Assembly (NCBI GenBank): GCA_000827205.1
Contig: KN832559.1
Span: forward strand, 1,822,136-1,857,251
Origin: Plicaturopsis crispa FD-325 SS-3
Lineage: Eukaryota; Basidiomycota; Agaricomycetes; Amylocorticiales; Amylocorticiaceae
DNA length: 35,116 nt
Direction: 5' to 3'
The translations under genes were made by a program, and so were the position numbers. Shown here in pieces: positions 21,376 through 30,250 of the stretch. The stretch's first letter is position 1; every line of letters begins with the position of its first letter. The notes under the pieces are model-generated. The model made no database searches. It saw only the letters and a program-made list of their open reading frames with translations, and was not told the DNA's origin.

Positions 21376-24300
21376 TCACACAAGTCTCTTCCTTTTGCGA
21401 GGCGAACTTCCTTTCACTGGTGAAGAAGATAAGTCGTCAAGGGAGTTCAAACCACTCTGTCCAGTTGCTGTTTGCAAATCCTCCCTGTAAGCATCCACAA
21501 GGGCACTTTCCTCCGCCACTTCAATAAGCTCAGTTTCATCGTCGTTGTCTTCATCCTCCTCTAGCTCACCAAAACCAATATAATCTCCATCATCTTCATC
21601 ATCGGCCTCGTCGTAACTTGCAGTGTTTTCTAACACGGCTGTATCGATCAGGTCTTGTGGAGATGGGCCCCAAGACTCGGGCATCGGGTATTTTGGCGTG
21701 ATGCCACCCACCGCTTTCTGCCAAGTGACACAAAGTCTTCGCAGGTATTCCTCATGAAGGCCCAGCTGATACAACATATTTTCATCGTTGTCATCTTTTT
21801 CTGTAAATTACAATAGTGAGCACAAGGAAATATGGACAACACAGAACATACCAGCATCAGTTTCCGCTTCCTTTAGAACATTCCACTCCTCAATCATCCA
21901 CTCCTGCAATGTACAACGCTCCTTACCAAGACGATCCTCCTCTTCAATGCAACGGTCTAACTCTAGACGTGCCCTTATACCCTCGCGTACATCGTCGTCC
22001 CCCAGCCAAAGAGGAATGTCCGCAACAACACCTTCTTCATCACTCAGACCAACATCCTGCCAGATATCATCATCGACATCCAGCTTGAACAGTCCGTCTC
22101 GTGCGATGGGGGTAGGCGGGACCGCCCCTGGCAAAGCCTTGCGCCGCTTGATGAGTGAAGCAAGTTCTTGGCATAATTTATTGTAGGATTTCGCAAGGGC
22201 CACAATGCCTGGCTCTCGCCTCTTCACACTCGAGGCCGCATGAGTTTTCAAATTTTTCTCTGTGCGTAAATGATCAGAATTGAAGTCATATTATGGATCA
22301 AGACTCATACCGTTCACTGTATGCCTGTATGCCCGCTCGAGACGCTCTAATTCAAATTTCCGCTGTCGAAGACGGTCACGAATCCTCTTCTTCAATGCTC
22401 GTGCGTTCATCCGTACGCGGACGTACTCGTTCGTCGCCAGCAGCCGCAGGTTGGAACGCTCCGTTGCACCCAGGGCACTGATTCTGCTCCGTATGTTGGC
22501 AGAGACTTCCGCCATCTTGTTTCGGACGATGGATAACTGATCCGCAACGTCACCAACATCTACATCCACATCATACTCCCCCATCAACTGAGCCTCTAGT
22601 GCACTCTCCGCTTCCCTGTATTCCGCCTCCGATTTTTGCAAGGCAATTATCTTTTCTACCGCCAATTTCCCCTTGTTTTTCGACCGTCCTACATATGTGT
22701 TAGATCAAATCATTATCATATGCTCTTCACTCACTAGGTGCTGGCCGTGTCTGCTCCGCCACCTGCGCTGCCCATTCTCGACGCAGTGTTTCCTCATCTA
22801 TCTGTACCTTCTCAAGCCTTCGTTTGGCGTCATCTTTTTTTTTCTGACAATGCAGCCATCGGCGAGATAACCAACCCCCTAATCCGTAGAGGGACTTGTC
22901 ATCCAGGTGCTTCACCTGAGTGTCAAGGACATACAAGCGTCGATGATACTGATCATTAGATCAGTAGACGATTCATATGCCAGAGACGATTTCCACTCAC
23001 CCCAGATACACGCAACATCGGTATAAGCTTCTTTATTGCGCTCCAGAAACGCTCACATCCCTCGCCGTCCGTGAGTCCAAACCCGACACATTTGCGCGGG
23101 TGATATATGACTTGACACGCCCACTGGTGTCCGTAGGCATGAAAAACTGAAATTGCGAATGTGATACGGTGGCGAACGTCCTTCAAGAAGTCCCACTTGA
23201 CGCAGCTTCGGTGAAGCTGGCAGCCGATGTCGTAGAGGATTCCTGCAGTCATTGTAGGCGGTAGGTGGTTGAACAAGCGATTGACGAGTGCCAGAGCGTA
23301 GTACTGCCGCTCCCCAGCGGTGGTCATGTTGATCAACCATAAGACCCTATCGTGGCGGCACAAAAGCCCCATTAAACCAGTGTCGCCAAAAAACTGTGTC
23401 GATGCGGCCTCTCTCTTCTCGTCGGCCGCTCCGAAGGAGTCCCCGCACTCGTTCAGAACGGAGTTAGGCACGCGTAAATCACCCTCGTAACCGTCCTCGT
23501 CCCCATCCCCACTAATGGGCTCCCGACCCTTTGGTTTTGTCGCACCCCGCCGTTCCTCGACGAAGTCCCGCATGGCGTTCACGTCACTTTCGGGCATGAA
23601 CACGGACTCCGGATGTGTACGAGCAGGATCTCGACGGCCGTCTTTGTTCTTTCGTCGCTTCTGTGTAAAACACGCATCTAGGCACACAATAACGTCCGCG
23701 CTGTCCTTTACATTGAGTTCCGACTCGCTAAGAGATGAAAGAATCACTCACACTACCCCAGGATCGTGACACACCCTACCGCCAAAACACAGCGGGCAAC
23801 GTTGACGCAGGTACTCACTAGGCCGATCTAGCAATGGCCCACCGTCACCTTCCCCGGGATCTCCATTCGAATCTCCATCGGTGGCTGCTTCGCCGTAGCC
23901 ATCGTCAGCGTCCTGGTCGTCCTGGCCGTGATCATCATCCTTGGCGCCCTCCTTGTCGCTATCGTCCTTGGCGTCCTCGTTGTCGCCATCGTCCTGGTCG
24001 TTCGCTACCCCCTCAGTACCATCGCTATCCTCCCCCGAGCTCACTCTTTCAAGGACGGGCTCATCAAGACCTAGCCCCACTATCTCGCTCGCTATGGCCG
24101 CGTCTTCATCGTCGACTTCCTCTACTGTCGTTCGTCCATTAGCCCTACCGCCATCCAACGCTGTAACCGGAAGACCCCTCTCAGCTATCATCCCCGTACG
24201 TGTCTCCTCCAAGTACGAGGTCACACATCCTTTGGTCGCATTCACTAAGGAACCGTACCAGAGCAGCGCATTACCGAAGCGTCTACGGATTGAATTCTAT

Positions 24301-25165
24301 AACTTGCCGTCAGCAGAAAATTCCTTGCAGCCGCGATAACGCACCCTTGTGTCCAGCTTGTACCCCCGTCCGTCCAAGAAGCTCTCCAAAGCGTCGCACC
24401 AAGCTGTGGTGTTGGGAGGCATCCTCACGAATAGCGCGGTGACGAATTCCAGCACACGCACATCAACTGCTAAGGACGGTGCGCGTGGAGCACAAGGGAA
24501 CATCCCCTGGTTCAGCAATTGAAGTGCTGCAGAATGGCATTCACATGTAGTGATGTCGATTTTCTCGATGTCTAAGGAATTCGTGTCAGCAATGACAGAT
24601 CGACGAAGTCTCTGTGCTGCTTACTTTCGAAATGCACACACATGACACTCAGTGTTTTTCGCCGCACACTCCCGTCGCAGGCGCACTTCACTATCGGTGC
24701 CTCAGGGATGGCGCGGAGGTTGGCACTCACGCGTAACAACCTCAGATAAGGCTCCACCAATGCCGGTATTATTTCGCCGCCCCAAGTCTGCCATTGTCGT
24801 ACTTTCTTGTCACCGTCCGACTTCCGGCTCTCGACCCCACTCACTTCGCCGAACATCTCCCCTGCCCGGCCAGCATCATCGTCCCCGCTCGCTAAGGCCG
24901 CAAACGGATCGTCGTCGTCAGGGCCGCTTGCGTCTCGTCCAGCCGGTAAGCGGGTTGTCTGGGTGAACACTCGCCCCTGCAGAAAGATCAGGCCCCTTGC
25001 TGGTCCTCGCCCACGCAGGGGACCAGTGCCGTACGTCCGACGCTTCACAGGAGATGCTTCCTCGATGGGCACGGGACGGTAGGGAGATGAGGACTGAGGC
25101 AGTGGTGAAGATGTTGCATCGGTCGCTCGGGCACGACGATTGCCTTTGGGCTTTCGGAATGACAT
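21376..25165 (-). CDS. KDZ transposase with CxC1-like cysteine cluster
   Basis: Eight exons: 25165-24625, 24571-24345, 24296-23754, 23705-23001, 22948-22735, 22688-22311, 22259-21852 and 21800-21376. Seven GT-AG introns of 46-53 nt give an unbroken 1146-aa protein. An N-terminal basic, Pro/Ser-rich part is followed by a cysteine cluster (C161, C163, C176, C190, C192, C207) of the CxC1 type. Next comes the RNase H-like core with candidate catalytic residues D447 (VCLDACF), D596 (LYDIGCQLH) and E652 (DGEGCERFW), plus the FHAYGHQW and YHPRKCVGFG blocks of the family. The C-terminal third is charged and partly coiled-coil, with an acidic tail ending in a basic KRKRLV-like patch. It should cut and join DNA of its own element in the nucleus. 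No defect was seen. A splice acceptor with TACTAATC lies just before the ATG, so an upstream exon exists. Confidence 0.9.
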
Positions 25166-25472
25166 CCTGGAGATCGATGATTAGTATATGGATTCGATTG
25201 CACTGCAAGACACACCTATTAACTTTGCATACACGTTGCTTCCTCGCGCAAAGAGTTCCCTTATTCTCACGTGCGCACAGCGCGAAAAGCAAAAGACAAT
25301 ATATTGTGCGTCGAATACAGGATAACAAGAAGGCGGCGACGAGATGACGATTAGTGGCACGAAAAGACATATTCCCCTCACCAGACACGACACATGCGAA
25401 GGCTCGCAAGAAAACCACGCGGATACGCATTTGTACTGCTGCAATAGAAGTAGAGTAATTTGATGGAAACGC
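25166..25472 (-). other. spacer between the 719-aa gene and the KDZ gene, with splice signals
   Basis: Minus-strand signals include a GTAAGC donor at 25476, CAG acceptors near 25436-25439, a GTGAGG donor at 25381 and TACTAATC...CTCCAG ending at 25167. They define a possible 57-nt exon (25438-25382) that could be a 5'-UTR exon of the transposase or a bridge between the two genes. No other feature is visible. Confidence 0.4.
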
Positions 25473-27734
25473 TTACTCTTCACGATGCGGAATACGATGG
25501 GGGACGACCGGAGGGCGCGCATACCAGTTGTAGAACGTCTGGCAGTAAAACTTGCTTACTGTCAGTTCGAGTCCTTGATATATCTGCGGGTGATCGAGGG
25601 CTGGGTCGTCCGGGTGCAGGGTGTAGTTTGTGATCAGGCCTGGGGCGTCGGTCCAGCTCACCATGAGCTTTCGGATTGCCTCCAACGCCCGAGCACGATC
25701 GCAGTACTCTTCCGCAGCCAGGCCAGCATTCTTCGTAGGCATCCTACCCACCAGGAAGTTGCCTCCGAAGACGTCGGCGACCATACCCTCACGCTCATCA
25801 GCGTCCTTCTCCCACTCGGCGGGGCACACGAGGCGGTCCAGTGCACGGAGTTCAAAACGGAAGCTGTGCTCGAAAGCATCCCACACAACTTCGCGCATGG
25901 CGGCCTGCGTCCTCGGGGAATCGACATCGTGCGTCATGATCTCTACCTCCTGCCAGTACACTGTGTTGGGGGGCTGGTCCATATTGACGCCGAAAAGGTT
26001 GAGCGTCTGCTGGCGGCAGCGAGCGGTGAAGGTGTCGGGGACGTCCATCTGGTTGTGTTTTGCGCCGAGAAATTCCCTCCACATCTGCGGGCTCCCGGTG
26101 ATCTCATCCCCACGGTCGCGCGTCGAAACTCTTGCCATCCACGCTTGGCGACTGGCAAGCCAGTTCAACATGAACAGTCCGGTGTTTCTCGTCGTCGCGA
26201 ACATCGCAGGCTCGGGGAAATGGTACCCGTTGTACTGGGGACGGTTTGGTTCTAGACGTTCAGGCCTTCGGTCGACAGTGCTCAACCCCTCCACCCACGC
26301 CGGAATGGGAGGCGGAATGATGGCACTGTCGGGGTCTACCCACTTGTCGCGCGGGACATTCGCCTTTGTCGATGGCGCGGATGGATCTGGGCACTCTGTC
26401 AGCCAAACGTGTAGTAGGCAAAGAGGAGACATAAACCTCACAAGGTTCCACTCGTCTGCCTTTTCCCTTCTTGCTGCGGTGAGAACGACTTTCTGTCATC
26501 GACGCCGACGCTGCCGACGCCGACGCCGACACTGCCGACGCTGCCGACGCCGACGACGAAGCCTCGCCACTCAACGAGCCTAGAACCGTGGGCATCTTCA
26601 CCGCCTTCATCACCCTTTCATGGATGACTTTGTTTCTCTCTGCCGACGTTAAGTAAGGGTCGAGAGGAGCCGTCACGTCGCGGAAAGTCCGCTCATCGTA
26701 TAACCCTTCGACTGTGGGCGCCTCAGGGAGATCGGCGAGGGCGCGGGAGGTGTGCAGTCCAACGAAAATGTGCCGCCGGGAGAACAGGTGCATGTTGTCT
26801 CCACCTAAGCCTTCATAGAATATCGGTGAGGGGAAGACACTGCCTGACCCATCTTTCATCAAATCCTTGATGATCCAACTGGGCACGCTGCCCATCCGCG
26901 TTACCTTGCGCACATTTGGGCGGTATCTCGACGTCATCGCCGCGGAGAAGTCGAACCTGGAACGCACGAACCACACCGGGATCCCTGTCGCGACGAGGAA
27001 CTGGACAACCTCTGGATCATCCGTCCATGCTCCGATAGCAGAAGGAATCACGGGAGCTGGGTCATTGCTAGCGACCATGAGATGCTGGTAGTGGCGGAGG
27101 AATTTGAGGTGAGCATGGACGTCCAGTGCGCAGCGAGACAGGTATGCGTAGTCGTTAATGAGGTCGCGACCAGTATACGGGTTGAATTTGAGGCGCGATA
27201 GGGTCTGCTTCATGTTTGTCAGGGCGCCTGCCAGTACGTAGTCGCGCGGATGTGTCGCCTCGTAGTTAGCGACTCCTTCCGAAAGCTCCTTCACCAAAGG
27301 CTCCACCTTGCCTACCCACTCCTCACACAAGTTCCCCACGTCCTTGAACGCTGAGCCATGGCACACGACAAACTGATTGCGGCCAGGCGTAAGCCACAAG
27401 GGAGTCGCACGGTGATCGCAATTGGGGGGCATCCGTGGAATGAGCCCGCTGTGTGGATATTTCATGGAGAATTTCTGCGGCAGCAGGGTAAAGTCCTGCG
27501 GACCAAAGCGTCCGTCGGCGCGCTGTATTAATCTTGACCGTCCCAGGGTCAGATACGGTATGTAATCCACGTTTGGGGAGGTGATGACCATGTCGCCTTC
27601 CAGGGCGAGACACATGCCATCGAACCATCGCATCGTTGCTACGCCTTGAACATCAGACATGGTCAACTTTTCGGTGTAGAATGATACTCACAGTCGCCCT
27701 CCCGCGTATAAACCTCGTCGATTTTGTCCCCCAT
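25473..27734 (-). CDS. unrecognised 719-aa basidiomycete protein of the KDZ cassette
   Basis: I read three exons (27734-27692, 27644-26442, 26386-25473) with 47- and 55-nt introns. The start at 27734 is chosen because its short exon splices in frame and lies 30 nt after the acceptor of a putative leader intron. Residues 15-370 form a folded region with GIPVWFVR (about 235-242), PSWIIKDLMKDG and FYEGLGGDNMHLFSRRHIFV. A low-complexity Ser/Ala stretch (about 373-395) and a basic RSHRSKKGKGRR patch follow. A second folded, Trp-rich region fills the C-terminus. The pattern recalls, from memory, hypothetical proteins common in mushroom genomes; I assign no function. The gene lies upstream of and in line with the transposase. 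The stop coincides with a GTAAGC donor, so the real C-terminus may differ. Confidence 0.65.
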
Positions 27735-27763
27735 CGCGCGCGGCCACTAAATTCGCAGACAAT

Positions 27764-27963
27764 CTAAACGGTACGAGGTCAGTCAGCACGTTGAGCGAAG
27801 GCGAAACCACGCGAAGGCCGTACGCGCTGCGACTGACACGCAGTCAAGTCGCATGCTGGCTGGGAAGAACTCAAAGTTACTTCCCCGGACGCGACTCGCA
27901 GTCAGCATCCGTTGTCAGCTGCATGTACGCGCCCACGCATGTGTATCGCGGAAAACGACTCAC
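27764..27963 (-). repeat. 200-nt inverted-repeat arm / putative 5'-UTR intron of the 719-aa gene
   Basis: On the minus strand it starts GTGAGTCG and ends TACCGTTTAG, with a CTGAC branch-like word about 20 nt before the AG. It matches 30044-30243 in inverted orientation with about 14 differences in 200 and no gaps (hand count). Similarity stops at both splice sites. It contains a dyad around 27873 (GGGAAG...AACTCAAAGTT...CTTCCC) and GACT...AGTC palindromes. Confidence 0.8.
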
Positions 27964-28225
27964 AGCAAGTTCCGAGCCCTCAGTGCACAGCGACGCGCTT
28001 TTCCAGATGCGTGCGCGGTATTGTGCCGGCAAAGAATTCGTGACGAGGGGGGATCTGCACAGGGACGTCAGCATACAGCATACCGTGTCAATGTAAGTAC
28101 GGGACTCACCAACAGAGAAGACCACCAACACACAATACACTCCTCGATATCCAGACCAACAGAAAGCTAATGCCTAGATACCGAGCAGTCAGTACAAGCA
28201 TAGTGGCAGGAGCACGAATGTGAAA

Positions 28226-28320
28226 GCTGCGACTGACTCGGAGTCAAGTCGCATGCTAGCTGGGAAGAACTCGAAGTTACTTCCCTGGGCGCGACTCGGA
28301 GTCTGCGCCCATCACTAGCT
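28226..28320 (+). repeat. partial third copy of the 200-nt repeat
   Basis: Aligns with about 27826-27920 in the same orientation: CTGCGACTGAC, CAAGTCGCATGCT, GCTGGGAAGAACTC and AAGTTACTTCCC. It has two GACTCGGAGTC palindromes (28235, 28293). It lacks the splice ends of the full copies. Confidence 0.75.
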
Positions 28321-29379
28321 GCTCAAGTGGGGAGAGAAGAAGGTAGAAAGGAAACACTCACGAGGATAGAAAGTGAAGACGAGACGCAATGCGGACTGCC
28401 CAGTGAGACGATGATGGTAAGAATGGGAAGGCAAGTTTGCGCGACGCGGAATTCCTGCCCCAAGTGCATTCCGATGTCCGACCCGAAAGTGGCACAAAGA
28501 CCATACCGACTCTCTGCGTCGTCAGGAAGGACCTTAGTTGGTGTAAAAAATATATATATAAGTGTCTTGAATCACCCGAGAGGACCTAAGGAAAAATGCA
28601 GATTTTTTTCGTCCAATTTGAAGTCGCCAGAAGCCATATTCACGACATAACAGGTGCTAGGGGGTGTAATCAAGCACTGTACGGTGTCTACAGGTCTTGC
28701 AAGGTAGTCTACATGTCTGTAAAAAATACAATAGGGCCTGAAGGACCTATCGTGACCTCTGTATATCATACACCTACAGCCGTAAGGATGTGCCCACTGT
28801 TGACGATGCACATACTCGTTCGACGCAGTTTCAGACCGACGCGGATTCAAGTTCTGAGCTCAACTCGTACAGTGTATTGGTGACCCCCCTTCGTCAAAAT
28901 TACATGCTACCACCGGAAATAAAGGGACCTGTATCTATATGCTCCATTGTACTGCACGCTATTTTTTTGAGAGTGAAATTTGACGTGTAGAGCAGTGGAA
29001 TCCACGAATATCATCATATATGCACCAGACCAGCGGAGAATCTTAATAAATCTTTTCTTACACAATCCCATTCCACTGAAAAAAATCGAGAATTCTGCAA
29101 TGAGTACCAACAGTACATATCATCATCATCGTAAATTTTCCGATTTTTTCTACGCTTTTTGAAGGAGCGAGGTCCACGAATAGAACGACCTTGGTCGCCA
29201 GCCACAGCACTCGGCAATTGCCGGCAGCGCCGCTCGCTGCTTCATCCAACGCAACTCACAGCTTCATTTCCTTCATCGCCTGCTATACTCTTGTTCTGGC
29301 CACTTCATCCCCTTCCGCCATGCTCTCTTGATCCAGTCGACCGCGAATTCCTCACAGGACGAATCCCACCAGCGACGCT
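28321..29379. other. intergenic, no gene seen
   Basis: Unique-looking sequence of moderate GC between the divergent genes, with an A/T run at about 28547-28562. Several frames of 60-107 codons exist without recognisable features. It presumably holds promoters of the divergent pair, but no element could be assigned. Confidence 0.5.
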
Positions 29380-29447
29380 GACTTCGAGTCGCGTTGATGA
29401 GCTGACTTCGAGTCGCTCATCGGTCCTCTGCCACCAGACTTCGAGTC
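29380..29447. promoter_or_regulatory. three GACTTCGAGTC palindromic sites
   Basis: GACTTCGAGTC occurs exactly at 29380, 29404 and 29437. The GACT/AGTC arms are palindromic. Related sites lie at 27893, 28235, 28293, 30104 and 30883. Clustering upstream of the plus-strand accessory gene suggests a protein-binding site, for a host regulator or an element protein; this is inferred only from recurrence. Confidence 0.5.
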
Positions 29448-29669
29448 GGTGGTAGGCAATTTCACCGAGAAACCACGCACGCACCGGCAAACCACGACCC
29501 GCTCACCGCCGTCTCTGTCCACGTACGACAGATTCATTATTGTAGGAGGGTACTATGCGGTGCGTTTCCTGTCTTTACCGTGTCCTAATATTTCTGACTT
29601 CTCATATAGCGGCACGCCGAATCAATGTCGGTCCACGCTCGCGACGCGAGGAGGGGAATGCACTTACGC

Positions 29670-29735
29670 GGGGGCTTGGCTAACGCCTGGTCGGGGGAAC
29701 TTGTTCCTCAGCAAGTTCAAATCTTGCAGCCCCCA
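29670..29735 (+). tRNA. tRNA-like relic, 66 nt, non-canonical
   Basis: GGGGGCT (29670-29676) pairs perfectly with AGCCCCC (29728-29734), followed by A. A perfect T-arm GCAAG-TTCAAAT-CTTGC (29711-29727) sits directly before the 3' acceptor strand. A TGGCTAACGCCTGG stretch resembles an A box. The D and anticodon arms do not fold normally, and the length is about 7 nt short. It may be a degenerate tRNA, a tRNA-derived SINE head, or chance. Confidence 0.3.
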
Positions 29736-30043
29736 CTTTCATTTGCCGTTCTCCCACTCGTACCGAGGTTCCATCCGCGACTTAGGCCTAAGGACTTGAT
29801 GACCAGTGAGTCGGTATCTTTGCGTTCGACCCGATCTTGGCGCGCTAATTTACATTTACTGAAGCCCGGTTCTTGCGAGGAAAAAGGCGTCTATCGAGAG
29901 GGAATGGCCACCGTCGGTGCTCGCTTCCCTGCAACCGAACAGGGCCAGGTGAGTACTTAAACCGTTGGCTTTACCGCATTTGCATTCCCTCAGCATCTTT
30001 TACACAGACGCACCCGCTACGCTATATTCTACTACCACATCTG

Positions 30044-30243
30044 GTGAGTTCTTCTCCGCGATACGCACGTTTGGGCGCGTACGTGCAGCTGACAACGGAT
30101 GCTGACTGCGAGTCGCGTCCGGGGAAGTAACTTTGAGTTCTTCCCAGCCAGCATGCGACTTGACTGCGTGTCAGTCGCAGCGCGTACGGCCGTTGCGTGG
30201 TTTCGCATTCGCTCAACGTGCTGACTGACTTTGTACCGTTCAG
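30044..30243 (+). repeat. 200-nt inverted-repeat arm / putative 5'-UTR intron of the 1365-aa gene
   Basis: Starts GTGAGTTC, ends TACCGTTCAG, and lies 7 nt before the ATG at 30251. It is the inverted partner of 27764-27963, of identical length. A CTGACTGAC branch-like stretch precedes the acceptor. Confidence 0.8.
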
Positions 30244-30250
30244 ATTCGCA

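Noticed and set aside
25485-26583. Two long plus-strand frames (256 and 317 codons)
   Set aside because: They are shadows of the minus-strand 719-aa gene, which has fitting introns and folded-protein composition.
28547-28562. TATA box for a gene in the 28.5 kb spacer
   Set aside because: The A/T run is a simple TA repeat, and no supported gene starts downstream at a suitable distance.
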